Positions 25,433 to 34,196 of a stretch of DNA of 64,000 bases are shown here, in pieces. Location: NCBI RefSeq assembly GCF_013623835.1, contig NZ_JABKDE010000006.1:1-64000 (forward strand), in the 5' to 3' direction. The position numbers and the translations under genes were made by a program. Source of the stretch: Brevibacterium oceani. GTDB taxonomy: Bacteria; Actinomycetota; Actinomycetes; Actinomycetales; Brevibacteriaceae. Within the stretch, counting starts at the first letter, position 1, and each line of letters opens with the position of its first letter. The notes beneath the pieces were generated by a model. The model was not told the origin of the DNA. It was given only the letters and a program-made list of their open reading frames with translations, and ran no database searches.

Positions 25433-26344
25433 GTGACCACAGTGGCAATCGCACTCGCCGTCCTGGCCGCAGTCGCCCTCGCCTATGGTGCCCTGTACCA
25501 GCACGACGCCGTCACCGGTCAGGACGATTCACACAACGGGCTGAGTTGGGCGCATTTCGTCGAGCTGCTGAGCAACCGGCGCTGGCTGCTCGGACTCTTC
25601 ATTCTCGGCCTCGGCACGGCCGGCAACTTCGTCGCCCTCGCGCTCGCCCCGGTCATGGTCGTCCAGCCGATCGGGGCCTTCTCCCTCATCGTCTCCGTGC
25701 TCCTGGGTGTCCGTCACCGCGGCCTCCGAGTCAACCGCCGGCTCGTCCAGGCCGTCGTGTGGTGCACGATCGGGGTGACGGTCTTCGTCGCACTCTCGGC
25801 GACCATCGCCCGCTCGGAAGTCCACCTCGGCGCGGATGCGCTGCCTCTGTTCTGGATCACCGCCGTCGTCGTCGCTGGCGGCCTGATCATCATGCTCGCG
25901 TTCCGGCACGCACCGCAGCTCGTGCTCATCGTCTCGGCCGGGCTGCTCTTCGCATGCGTCGCCACGAACGCCCACCTCGTCAGCGTCCAATTCCTGCAGG
26001 CGGGTCTCGACCAGGTCACGTGGCTGAATGCGGGTGCGCTGCTGGCGGCGGTGGCGCTGGGCTCCTGGTTCGTCCAGAACGCCTACGTCGCGGGCCCACC
26101 CGAGATGGTCATCGCCGGCCTGACCGTCATCGATCCGATCGGCGCCGTCATTCTCGGCACGGTGGTGCTCGGCGAGGCGGCCGATGCCCCCGTATGGCTG
26201 ATCCTCATCATCGCGCTCACAGGATTGGTCGCGTGCGCCGGAGTCGTTGTATTGTCGCGGTATCATCCCGATGTCAGAGATCGAGAAGCTCAGCGCAGGG
26301 ACGCCCGCCGTTCCGACACCATGACCGACACCGAGGAGAGCTGA
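25433..26344 (+). CDS. DMT-superfamily-like multi-pass membrane transporter
   Basis: About 303 residues with ten hydrophobic segments in two related halves, as in EamA/DMT permeases (TVAIALAVLAAVALAYGALY; LGLFILGLGTAGNFVALALA; MVVQPIGAFSLIVSVLLGV; MVIAGLTVIDPIGAVILGTV). The GTG at 25433 is chosen because it begins exactly at the first membrane helix; the earlier codons in the frame look non-native. It ends 3 bases before the apparent start of the glycosyltransferase gene, so the pair is coupled, perhaps for export of a glycan or lipid precursor. Substrate unknown. Confidence 0.75.
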   Translation: MTTVAIALAVLAAVALAYGALYQHDAVTGQDDSHNGLSWAHFVELLSNRRWLLGLFILGLGTAGNFVALALAPVMVVQPIGAFSLIVSVLLGVRHRGLRVNRRLVQAVVWCTIGVTVFVALSATIARSEVHLGADALPLFWITAVVVAGGLIIMLAFRHAPQLVLIVSAGLLFACVATNAHLVSVQFLQAGLDQVTWLNAGALLAAVALGSWFVQNAYVAGPPEMVIAGLTVIDPIGAVILGTVVLGEAADAPVWLILIIALTGLVACAGVVVLSRYHPDVRDREAQRRDARRSDTMTDTEES

Positions 26345-26347
26345 ATC

Positions 26348-27556
26348 CTGTCTGCGCACCGTCCCACTCCAGCCCGCCGAATCCTCATTCCGGCCGAGAC
26401 GTACGCCCCGGAAGTCAATGGTGCCGCAAAGTTCGCCGAACGCCTGGCTGCCGGGCTCGCCGCCCGCGGCAACGATGTCCACGTCGCCTGCCCCTCGGCC
26501 ACTGGGAAGCCTTCGGTCAGCGTCGAGGACGGAGTGACCGTCCACCGACTCACCGCCCACCGGTGGCCGCTGCATCCGACGTGGATGATCTGCATGCCCT
26601 GGGAGACGAAGCCCGAACTCTCGAGACTGCTCGACAGCCTGCAACCGGATGTCGTGCACACGCAGGCGCACTTCGTCATCGGCCGCTACGCGTTCTCCGA
26701 ATCGATCCGTCGCAGCATCCCCGTCGTGGCCACCAACCATTTCATGCCCGACAATGTGCGCCCCTATCTCAAGGCGCCGAAGGCCGTCCTCGACGGCGGC
26801 ACGGCCATCGCCTGGTGGGATCTGCGCCGGAAGTTCCAATCGGCCGACTTCATCACGGTGCCCACCCAGCTCGCCGCTGACCTGCTCACGCAGAACGGGT
26901 TCTCCTCCCCCATCCGCGCGGTCTCCTGTGGGATCGATCTCGAACGCTTCGCCCATCTGCGTGAGACCGAGGCCCCCGCGCCGAGGTCGGGTCCGCCGCG
27001 GGTGCTCTTCGTCGGGCGTCTCTCCTCGGAGAAGCACGCCTCCGACATCGTCGAAGCGGTCGCGAAGACCGACCCTGCACTCGGTCTCGAAGCCGATATC
27101 GTCGGCGGTGGTGACCAGGAGACACCGCTCAAGGAGCTCGCCGCGGAGCTGGGCATCGCCGACCGCGTCCACGTCCTCGGCAAGATCAGCGATCGAGAAC
27201 TCATGGACGCCTACCAGCGCTGCACATTCTTCTGCATGCCCTCGACGGCCGAACTGCAGTCGATCGCCACGCTCGAGGCGCTGGCCTCCCGCAAACCCGT
27301 CGTGCTCGCCGATGCAGTGGCCCTGCCGCACCTCGTCCGCGACGGCGTCAACGGGTATCTCTTCCCGCCTCGCGACGTCGATGCCCTCGCCGACCGGTTC
27401 GCCCGCCTGTGCACGGCCTCGGATGCCGCATACGAAGCGATGTCGAGCGCCTCGCTGGATGTCGTGGCCAAACACGATATCGAATACACGCTCGATACCT
27501 TCGAGTCGATCTATGACGAGGTCATCACCGAAGCACTGGGGTCCTCGGCGGCCTGA
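26348..27556 (+). CDS. GT4-family glycosyltransferase with apparent CTG start
   Basis: The 402-residue product has both GT-B halves: an N-terminal domain starting RRILIPAETYAPEVNGAAKF with GLAARGNDVHVACPS, and a C-terminal nucleotide-sugar domain with PRVLFVGRLSSEKHASDIVE, VGGGDQETPL and MPSTAELQSIATLEALA. It resembles PimB/MgtA-type mannosyltransferases of actinobacteria. No ATG, GTG or TTG lies in frame before the conserved N-terminus (the first is GTG 26534, 62 codons inside). GAGGAG at 26333-26338 sits 9 bases before CTG 26348, which is therefore the best start. Confidence 0.88.
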   Translation: MSAHRPTPARRILIPAETYAPEVNGAAKFAERLAAGLAARGNDVHVACPSATGKPSVSVEDGVTVHRLTAHRWPLHPTWMICMPWETKPELSRLLDSLQPDVVHTQAHFVIGRYAFSESIRRSIPVVATNHFMPDNVRPYLKAPKAVLDGGTAIAWWDLRRKFQSADFITVPTQLAADLLTQNGFSSPIRAVSCGIDLERFAHLRETEAPAPRSGPPRVLFVGRLSSEKHASDIVEAVAKTDPALGLEADIVGGGDQETPLKELAAELGIADRVHVLGKISDRELMDAYQRCTFFCMPSTAELQSIATLEALASRKPVVLADAVALPHLVRDGVNGYLFPPRDVDALADRFARLCTASDAAYEAMSSASLDVVAKHDIEYTLDTFESIYDEVITEALGSSAA

Positions 27557-27593
27557 ACTCCGTCGAAGTGCACTGACACACAATGCTCTGGGC

Positions 27594-28574
27594 TCAGTCC
27601 CCCGCCGGTGGAACGAAGACGGTCGGCTCCGCGTTGAGACGGTCGAAGTCGAGCTGATTGACCATGTCGTCGATGCCTGCCCAGCGCGGACCGGCGTCGT
27701 CGACACCCAGTGAACCCTGCATCCAGGCGAACACATCGGCGACGGTCCAGCCGAGGCCGCGCAGCTGCTGATAGGTCACCGCACCATCGCGTTTGGCCAA
27801 TCGTCTGCCGTCGCTGTTGAGCACCAACGGCACGTGGAGCCAACCCATCGAAGCGGCCCCGAGCAGACCGGCCAGATAGGCCTGTCGCGGCGCCGAGGAG
27901 GCGAGATCGTCACCGCGGAGCACTTCGTCCACGCCGCTGGCGGAATCATCGACGACGACGGTGAGGTTGTAGGCGAAGACGCCGTCACCGCGTCGCAGCA
28001 CGAGATCGTCGACGGTGGCCGTGACCTCTCCGAGCAGCTCGTCATGGATCGAATGAGCGGCGTTGTCGGTGCGCAGCCGCAGCGCCGGCTGCCTCCCCTT
28101 CTCCGCCAGTTCGCCTCGACGGGCCGCGCGTTCGGCATCGCCGAGGTTGCGGCAGGTTCCCGGATAGGCTCCGGGCGGTGTGTGCGGGGCACTCGGGGCC
28201 TGGGCGATGTCTTTGCGGGAGCAGTAGCATTCGTAGACCAGCCCGGCCGCATCGAGCCGGTCGATCGCCGCCGCATAGTGGTCCCGACGTGTCGACTGGA
28301 CAAGCGGCTCTTCGTCCGGAGTGACGCCGAGCTCGGTGAACACGGCCAGTTGGGACTCGGCTGCACCTGTCTTCACGCGGTCGAGGTCTTCGATGCGCCA
28401 GAGGAAGCGCCTGCCTGTCTGTCGCGCGCGGACATAGGCCATGAGTCCGGAACGGATGTTTCCGATGTGCAGGTCGCCGCTCGGACTCGGTGCGAAGCGT
28501 CCTGCACCGAGCCTGGCATCAATGCCCGCACCGCGGCCGGCACCGGCACCGTCAGCGGCCGCCTCTGCGGTCAC
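27594..28574 (-). CDS. gluQ: Glutamyl-Q tRNA(Asp) synthetase
   Basis: GluQ-RS attaches glutamate to queuosine 34 of tRNA-Asp. The 326-residue protein is a glutamyl-tRNA synthetase without the anticodon-binding domain: FAPSPSGDLHIGNIRSGLMA (HIGH-like), LWRIEDLDRVK, zinc-type CYCS...C, and RRLAKRDG in place of KMSKS. The GTG start at 28574 overlaps the stop of the GNAT gene (GTGA), so the two are coupled. Confidence 0.92.
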   Translation of the reverse strand: MTAEAAADGAGAGRGAGIDARLGAGRFAPSPSGDLHIGNIRSGLMAYVRARQTGRRFLWRIEDLDRVKTGAAESQLAVFTELGVTPDEEPLVQSTRRDHYAAAIDRLDAAGLVYECYCSRKDIAQAPSAPHTPPGAYPGTCRNLGDAERAARRGELAEKGRQPALRLRTDNAAHSIHDELLGEVTATVDDLVLRRGDGVFAYNLTVVVDDSASGVDEVLRGDDLASSAPRQAYLAGLLGAASMGWLHVPLVLNSDGRRLAKRDGAVTYQQLRGLGWTVADVFAWMQGSLGVDDAGPRWAGIDDMVNQLDFDRLNAEPTVFVPPAGD

Positions 28575-28891
28575 CGATCAGCCACGAGATCGCGGTACTG
28601 CGGGAAGCGCTCGAGGTAGTCCACGACGTAGGAGCAGGTAGCGACGATGGCTCCGCCGTCGGCACGGATGATGTCGAGGGCTTTCGTCACCAAAGTGCGC
28701 GCGAAGCCGCGTCGGGAGTAGCCCTCCGAGATGATCGTGTGCTGGAGTTCGAGTGTCCGGGGATCGATGACTCGATAACCGAGGAATCCGATGAACTCCC
28801 CTGGAGTGTCATCGGTGAACAGCTCGAATCGTTCCCGGTCGACGTTCTTGACGACTTTGACCGGTGTGGAGCTGAGTTCGGGCTGCGGCAT
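28571..28891 (-). CDS. GNAT-type N-acetyltransferase, short YidJ-like form
   Basis: The 106-residue protein has the minimal acetyltransferase core: FELFTDDTPGEFIGFLGY, TLELQHTIISEGYSRRGFAR (acetyl-CoA binding Q/RxxGxG/A-like) and ATCSYVVDYLERFPQYRDLV, a hallmark of the small GNAT group that acts on unknown amines or proteins. ATG 28891 is chosen because AAGGAG lies 6 bases before it. It is coupled to gluQ. Confidence 0.85.
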   Translation of the reverse strand: MPQPELSSTPVKVVKNVDRERFELFTDDTPGEFIGFLGYRVIDPRTLELQHTIISEGYSRRGFARTLVTKALDIIRADGGAIVATCSYVVDYLERFPQYRDLVADR

Positions 28892-29063
28892 CTGCGACTC
28901 CTTGTCACGGGCGTCGGTGACGGAGGACACCGACGGCTCTGTCTCATGAGGATCGGCCGCGCTCGACGGATATCGACCGGTGTGCACCGACCCTCTCAGT
29001 GAACGATACAGGGTGACGGCGTGCCGGGTCAGCCACTGCCCGGCTCGCCGCCACCATGGGCGC

Positions 29064-29906
29064 TCAGTCGACGATATTCGCGGACAGTCCCTCCGCCTCG
29101 GTGTTGGCTGTCGTCTTGCGCTGAAGCCTGGATTCGAGCCACCGGGCGAAGGCTGCGACGATCATGTTGATGATGATGAACAGGACCGCACCGACGATGA
29201 ACGTCGGCAGCAGGTTGTTGTACTCGCGGCCGATGAGGTTCACCTGGTAGAGCAGATCCTGGTAGGTGACGATGAAGCCCAGTGCGGAGTCCTTGAGGAG
29301 GACGACGATCTGGGCGATGATCGTCGGCATCATCGCACGCAGAGCCTGCGGCATGAGCACGAGGCTCATCACCTGGCCGGGCCGCAGTCCGATGGCCATC
29401 GCCGCTTCCCGCTGACCGGTCGGGACGGCGAGGATGCCTGCCCTGATGATCTCCGCCAGCACCATGCCGTTGTAGAGGGTGAGACCGAAGACGACCGACC
29501 AGAACGGGCCGATGTCGTTGCCGAACATCAGGAACATCGCGAAGATGAGCAGCAGGACGGGTACGCCGCGGAAGAACTCGAGGACGATCGTGCCGGGGAC
29601 GGAGATGACCTTCTTACTGGACAGGCGCAGCAGTGCGAACACGATGCCGACGACCATCGCGAGCACCGAGGCCACGACGGCGACCTTGAGGGTCGCGAGC
29701 ATGCCCTGGAGCAGCACCATCTGGATCTGCGCGAACGTGAACGGGTACCACTTATCGGGTTCCAGCTGACCGGCATCGGCGAACTTCCAGATGACGAATG
29801 CCACGATCGCCAGCAGCACGAGGGCCGAGACGATGGAGAGTATGACGTTGTTCCGACGGGACTTCGGGCCGGGTTCGTCGAACAGCACTTGAGTGGGTGC
29901 GCTCAT
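29064..29906 (-). CDS. gluD: Glutamate-type ABC transporter permease GluD
   Basis: A 280-residue His/Glu/Gln/Arg/opine-family permease with N-terminal cytoplasmic tail and helices VILSIVSALVLLAIVAFVIW, IQMVLLQGMLATLKVAVVAS and VLEFFRGVPVLLLIFAMFLM. The EAA loop REAAMAIGLRPGQVMSLVLM contacts the ATPase. Its ATG overlaps the gluC stop by 4 bases. It is the last gene of gluABCD and forms the channel with GluC. Confidence 0.92.
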   Translation of the reverse strand: MSAPTQVLFDEPGPKSRRNNVILSIVSALVLLAIVAFVIWKFADAGQLEPDKWYPFTFAQIQMVLLQGMLATLKVAVVASVLAMVVGIVFALLRLSSKKVISVPGTIVLEFFRGVPVLLLIFAMFLMFGNDIGPFWSVVFGLTLYNGMVLAEIIRAGILAVPTGQREAAMAIGLRPGQVMSLVLMPQALRAMMPTIIAQIVVLLKDSALGFIVTYQDLLYQVNLIGREYNNLLPTFIVGAVLFIIINMIVAAFARWLESRLQRKTTANTEAEGLSANIVD

Positions 29907-30565
29907 CGCATGATCACCAGCTTCTTCTCCAGGTAGTCGAAGACGCGCCCGAGCACCAGGGCCAGAATGAGATAGGCCAGAGCGGTCCCGAACAGCAGCG
30001 GGATGACGAGGTCACCGCGGACTTCGATGGCATTGCGCATCGCCGAGATCAGCTCCCGGTTGTTGAACGCCGAGGCGATCGAGGTGTTCTTGAGCATCGC
30101 GATGATCACGCTGCCCAGCGGCGGGATGACGGTGCGGAAGGCCTGCGGCAGGATCACCTGGCCCAAGGTCTGACCGAAGCTCAGTCCCACGGCACGTGCG
30201 GCTTCGGCCTGGCCGACCGGGATCGTGGCGATGCCGGACTTGAGGGTCTCCGCGACGAAGCACGCGGTGTAGGCGGTCAGCGCGATCGTCGCGTAGACGA
30301 AGGAGTTGAACGAGCTCGTCGATCCGAAGCGGATGTCGAGGAACGGCAGGCCGAAGGCGCAGAAGAACATCACCAGCGTCAGTGGAGTGTTCCGCACGAT
30401 GTTGATGTAGGTCGAGGCGGCCGCCCGCAGCACCGGGGTCGGTGATACGCGCATGGCGGCGAGGATCGTTCCCAACACCATCGACCCGACGAGGGCGACG
30501 GTGAAGAGCTTGATCGTTCCCCACGCGCCGGAGAGGAACATCTGGAGAAGCTCCAGGAAATCCAT
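29903..30565 (-). CDS. gluC: Glutamate-type ABC transporter permease GluC
   Basis: A 220-residue permease with five helices; the conserved TYINIVRNTPLTLVMFFCAF and the EAA loop AEAARAVGLSFGQTLGQVIL identify the polar amino acid family. The start is separated from gluB by a strong hairpin. The C-terminus overlaps gluD. The set matches the Corynebacterium gluABCD system. Confidence 0.92.
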   Translation of the reverse strand: MDFLELLQMFLSGAWGTIKLFTVALVGSMVLGTILAAMRVSPTPVLRAAASTYINIVRNTPLTLVMFFCAFGLPFLDIRFGSTSSFNSFVYATIALTAYTACFVAETLKSGIATIPVGQAEAARAVGLSFGQTLGQVILPQAFRTVIPPLGSVIIAMLKNTSIASAFNNRELISAMRNAIEVRGDLVIPLLFGTALAYLILALVLGRVFDYLEKKLVIMR

Positions 30566-30581
30566 GGCAGATTCCTTAATC

Positions 30582-30615
30582 GATGCGAGGGCGCCGGGTT
30601 CGGCGCCCTCGCATC
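30582..30615 (-). terminator. Intercistronic hairpin between gluB and gluC
   Basis: GATGCGAGGGCGCC pairs with GGCGCCCTCGCATC around a 6-base loop, a perfect 14-bp stem. Its position directly behind the binding-protein gene fits partial termination or 3' stabilisation that gives more binding protein than permease. Confidence 0.75.
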
Positions 30616-30635
30616 ATGTCAATCTGTGGACGAGG

Positions 30636-31529
30636 TCAGTAGCGGTCGACTTTGGGCATATCGACACCGTCGGTGGATCCGAGGGTGTATTCGAAGGCCT
30701 TCTTCCAGTCTCCGTTGTCCATGCCCTCCTCGAGGGCGTCGTTGACGGCGTCGCGCAGCGCGTCGTCACCCTTGGGCAGTCCGACGCCGTAGGGCTCTTC
30801 GGTGAAGGGTTTGCCGACGACTTTGAACTCACCTTCGTACTGCTTGGCATAGCCGCGCAGAATCGCATCGTCCGTGGTCACTGCGTCCACGGATCCCGAC
30901 TGGAGGTCGGTCACACACTTCGAGTACGCGTCGTAGGTGACGAGTTCGGCCTTCGTGTACTTGTCTTCGATGTTCTGAGCCGGGGTCGATCCGTCGACGG
31001 AGCAGACCTTCTTGCCGTCGAGGTCGTCGGGTCCGGCGATGTCGGAGTCCTCGGCCACGAGCAGATCCTGACCGGCGACGTAGTACGGTCCGGCGAAGTC
31101 GACGACCTTCTTGCGCTCATCGTTGATCGTGTAGGTGGCCACGACCATGTCGACGTTGCCCTGCTGGAGGAAGGGCTCGCGGTTGGCCGAGACGGTCTCG
31201 GTGTACTTGATCTGATCGGGTTCGAAGCCGAGGTGCGCGGCGACCATCTTCGCGATCTCGATGTCGAAGCCCTCCGGCTCCTTGGAACCGGCCGAGACGT
31301 TGCCGAGTCCCGGCTGGTCCTTCTTCACGCCGATGGTGATCTCCCCGGCGTCCTTGGCCTTCTGCCAGGTCTTCGAATCCTTGAGGTCGACCCCGGTGGC
31401 CACGGAGTACTCCGGTGCCTCGGCCTTGTCCCCGTCTCCGGAGGATTCCGGGGTTCCGCCCTGGCCGCAGCCGCTGAGGGCCAGCATTCCGATTGCCACC
31501 GAGGCGACTGTCAGTCTGAGCTTCTTCAT
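30636..31529 (-). CDS. gluB: Glutamate-binding lipoprotein GluB
   Basis: The 297-residue protein has a lipoprotein signal with lipobox LSGC (lipid-anchored C21). An SBP_bac_3 amino-acid binding domain follows: ITIGVKKDQPGLGNVSAGSK, EGFDIEIAKMVAAHLGFEPD, VDMVVATYTINDERKKVVDF and SGSVDAVTTDDAILRGYAKQ. It captures glutamate (or a similar polar amino acid) outside the membrane for GluCD. Second gene of the operon. Confidence 0.93.
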   Translation of the reverse strand: MKKLRLTVASVAIGMLALSGCGQGGTPESSGDGDKAEAPEYSVATGVDLKDSKTWQKAKDAGEITIGVKKDQPGLGNVSAGSKEPEGFDIEIAKMVAAHLGFEPDQIKYTETVSANREPFLQQGNVDMVVATYTINDERKKVVDFAGPYYVAGQDLLVAEDSDIAGPDDLDGKKVCSVDGSTPAQNIEDKYTKAELVTYDAYSKCVTDLQSGSVDAVTTDDAILRGYAKQYEGEFKVVGKPFTEEPYGVGLPKGDDALRDAVNDALEEGMDNGDWKKAFEYTLGSTDGVDMPKVDRY

Positions 31530-31574
31530 TGTCTCTCCTTGTGAGTGAGGTGATGCGGTAGGAAAAGGGTGGTG

Positions 31575-32324
31575 TCAGTTCGTCAGGATCTTCGACAGGA
31601 AGTCCTTGGCTCGACCGCTCTGGGGGTTGGTGAAGAATTCCTCGGGCTCGGCGACTTCGACGATCTCACCGTCGGCCATGAACACCACCCGGTGTGCCGC
31701 CTTGCGGGCGAAGCCCATCTCGTGAGTGACGACGACCATCGTCATGCCCTCTTCCGCGAGTCCGACCATGACGTCGAGGACTTCGTTGATCATCTCCGGG
31801 TCCAGCGCAGAGGTGGGCTCGTCGAAGAGCATCACCTTCGGCTTCATCGCCAGCGCCCGGGCGATGGCGACACGCTGCTGCTGTCCGCCGGAGAGCTGCG
31901 CGGGATACTTGTCGGCCTGATGAGCGACCCCGACGCGTTCGAGCAGCGCCATGGCCTGCTTGTCCGCCTCGGACTTCGAGAGCTTGCGGACTTTGATCGG
32001 TCCCAGAGTGACGTTCTCGAGGATCGTCTTGTGGGCGAAGAGATTGAACGCCTGGAAGACCATGCCGACGTCCGAACGCAGCTGCGCCAGTGCGGCGCCC
32101 TCGGCCGGCAGCTCCTTGCCGTCGATGGTGATGCTGCCCGAGGTGATGGTCTCCAGACGGTTGATCGTCCGGCACAGTGTCGACTTGCCCGATCCCGAAG
32201 GGCCGATGACGACGACGACCTCGCGCTCGGCGATGTCGAGGTTGACGTTCTTCAGGGCGTGGAATTCGCCGTAGTGCTTCTCGACGTTCGTCACCGACAC
32301 CAGCGGTCGTGATTCATCTCTCAT
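31575..32324 (-). CDS. gluA: Glutamate ABC transporter ATPase GluA
   Basis: A 249-residue ABC ATPase with Walker [11 protein letters not shown]-loop VFQAFNLF, signature LSGGQQQR, Walker [13 protein letters not shown] and H-loop VTHE. ATG 32324 is preferred over GTG 32354 since [20 protein letters not shown] begins at the usual place. It heads gluABCD; the 80-140 bases upstream must hold the promoter. Confidence 0.93.
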   Translation of the reverse strand: MRDESRPLVSVTNVEKHYGEFHALKNVNLDIAEREVVVVIGPSGSGKSTLCRTINRLETITSGSITIDGKELPAEGAALAQLRSDVGMVFQAFNLFAHKTILENVTLGPIKVRKLSKSEADKQAMALLERVGVAHQADKYPAQLSGGQQQRVAIARALAMKPKVMLFDEPTSALDPEMINEVLDVMVGLAEEGMTMVVVTHEMGFARKAAHRVVFMADGEIVEVAEPEEFFTNPQSGRAKDFLSKILTN

Positions 32325-32410
32325 GTGAAGTGATCCTAGTGAACCAGAGCACACAAGAAAAACTCAGGCCCCTACCAGAAAGAACTGCAACCGACTTGTG
32401 ACCTCGAACT

Positions 32411-32438
32411 CGATCCGGCCGCGTCCGCGGCCGGATCG
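32411..32438 (-). terminator. Hairpin after the acyl-CoA synthetase gene
   Basis: CGATCCGGCCGCG pairs perfectly with CGCGGCCGGATCG across a 2-base gap, giving about 11-13 bp of stem. It lies 35 bases past the synthetase stop. Confidence 0.6.
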
Positions 32439-32472
32439 TGCCCACAGCCCGTCGATATCGTGCTCTCCGGCC

Positions 32473-34164
32473 TTACGCGGAGGCGCCGTGGGCGATCTTC
32501 TCGCCTTCCTCACGCAGCTCGATCTTGCGGATCTTGCCCGAGACCGTCATCGGGAAGGACTCGCGCACCTCGACGTAACGGGGAATCTTGAAGTGGGCGA
32601 GCTTGCCCGTACAGAACTCACGCACCTCCTCGGCGCTGAGTGAGTCGAATCCGTCCTTGAGGATCACCCAGGCCATGAGCTCTTCGCCGTACTTCTCGTC
32701 GGAGACGCCGATGACCTGGACGTCGCGGATGGCCGGGTGGTGGTAGAGGAACTCCTCGACCTCGCGCGGGTAGACGTTCTCGCCGCCGCGGATGACCATG
32801 TCCTTGATGCGCCCGGAGATGTCGACGTAGCCGTCATCGTCCATGATCGCCAGGTCCCCGGTGTGGATCCAGCGGGCGGCATCGATCGTCTCGGCGGTCT
32901 TGTCCGGCTGCTGCCAGTATCCGAGCATGACCGCGTATCCCCGCGTGCAGAACTCTCCCTTCTGTCCGCGCGGAACCGTCTGCCCGGTGACCGGGTCGGC
33001 GATCTTGATCTCGAGGTGGGGCATCACCCGGCCGACCGTCTGCGTCCGCTTCTCGAGCGAATCGTCGACCCGGGTCATCATCGACACCGGAGCAGTCTCG
33101 GTCATGCCGTAGCAGATCGCGACCTCGGACATATTCATGTCCTCGATGACACGACGCATTGTGTTGACCGGGCACGGCGAGCCGGCCATGACACCGGTGC
33201 GCAGAGTGGAGAAGTCGAATTCGGAGAACTGAGGATGTTCGAGTTCAGCGATGAACATCGTCGGCACCCCATACAGCGAGGTCGCCTTCTCCTCGGTCAC
33301 GGCGGCCATGGTCTTCACCGGATCGAACCCCGGAGAGGGCAGGACGATGGCCGCGCCATGGCTGAGTGCGGCGAGGTTTCCGATGACCATCCCGAAGCAG
33401 TGATAGTAGGGAACGGGGACGACGACGGCATCGACGGGGGTGTAGGCGAGCATCTCACCGATGAAGAATCCGTTGTTGAGGATGTTGTGGTGGCTGAGCG
33501 TCACGCCTTTGGGGAACCCAGTGGTGCCCGAGGTGTACTGGATGTTGATGGGCTCGTCGGCCGAGAGGTCGTCGATGACCTGCTGCAGCCGCACCGCGTA
33601 CTTCGCGCCCTCGTCGTCGAGCAGCCTCCTGCCCTGTCCGATGAGGTGGCCGAAGGATTCGTGCTCGCCGATCGCCGCTCCCCCGGTGAGATCCTCGGGC
33701 ACCGTGTCGAGGAAGACGAGGTCGAGGGACGGGACCTTCGCAGCCACCTCGGTGGCGATCGCGCGAAAATCCGAATGCGGGGGCGCCACGATCTGCGAGA
33801 TCATCAGCGTCATGCCCGACTGTCCGACCACGTATTCGAGTTCGTGGCTGCGGTAGGCCGGGTTGACGTTGACGAGGATCGCCCCCATCTTCGCTGTCGC
33901 GTACTGGACGAGCGCCCATTCGGCCACGTTCTGCGCCCAGATCCCCACTCGGTCGCCCTTCTTCACTCCGCGTTCGAGGAGGCCGATGGCCAGGGCGTCG
34001 GTGTCCCGATCGAACTCGGCGTAGGTCCAGCGCCGCCCCGAGTGCCGGTCGACCAGCGCCAGGGCCTCGGGGTGCGCCGTCGCGGTGCGTTTGAAGTGTT
34101 CGGCGATCGTGATCCCCAGCAGGGGTTCAGTCGATGTTCCCGAGGAATAGGAGAGTTCTGCCAT
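32473..34164 (-). CDS. Acyl-CoA synthetase (AMP-binding, FadD-like)
   Basis: The 563-residue ANL-superfamily enzyme activates a carboxylic acid to its CoA ester through an acyl-adenylate. Visible motifs are the P-loop [12 protein letters not shown] (A3), YGMTETAP (A5), [20 protein letters not shown] (A7), [20 protein letters not shown] (A8) and the catalytic lysine in [14 protein letters not shown] (A10). The closest general type is medium/long-chain fatty-acid-CoA ligase (FadD/AtoE-like). Monocistronic between gluA and the mod operon. Confidence 0.9.
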   Translation of the reverse strand: MAELSYSSGTSTEPLLGITIAEHFKRTATAHPEALALVDRHSGRRWTYAEFDRDTDALAIGLLERGVKKGDRVGIWAQNVAEWALVQYATAKMGAILVNVNPAYRSHELEYVVGQSGMTLMISQIVAPPHSDFRAIATEVAAKVPSLDLVFLDTVPEDLTGGAAIGEHESFGHLIGQGRRLLDDEGAKYAVRLQQVIDDLSADEPINIQYTSGTTGFPKGVTLSHHNILNNGFFIGEMLAYTPVDAVVVPVPYYHCFGMVIGNLAALSHGAAIVLPSPGFDPVKTMAAVTEEKATSLYGVPTMFIAELEHPQFSEFDFSTLRTGVMAGSPCPVNTMRRVIEDMNMSEVAICYGMTETAPVSMMTRVDDSLEKRTQTVGRVMPHLEIKIADPVTGQTVPRGQKGEFCTRGYAVMLGYWQQPDKTAETIDAARWIHTGDLAIMDDDGYVDISGRIKDMVIRGGENVYPREVEEFLYHHPAIRDVQVIGVSDEKYGEELMAWVILKDGFDSLSAEEVREFCTGKLAHFKIPRYVEVRESFPMTVSGKIRKIELREEGEKIAHGASA

Positions 34165-34196
34165 GTCGTGTTGCTCCCTTGCTTCGATACGCAGGA

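Noticed and set aside
25529..27736. A 735-residue minus-strand open frame opposite the transporter and glycosyltransferase
   Set aside because: Composition is typical antisense (Asp/Gly/Arg repeats), with no domain; the plus-strand frames match real families.
28962..29063. Extension of the GNAT gene to an ATG at 28987
   Set aside because: The extra 32 residues look non-native and AAGGAG directly before ATG 28891 gives a better start.
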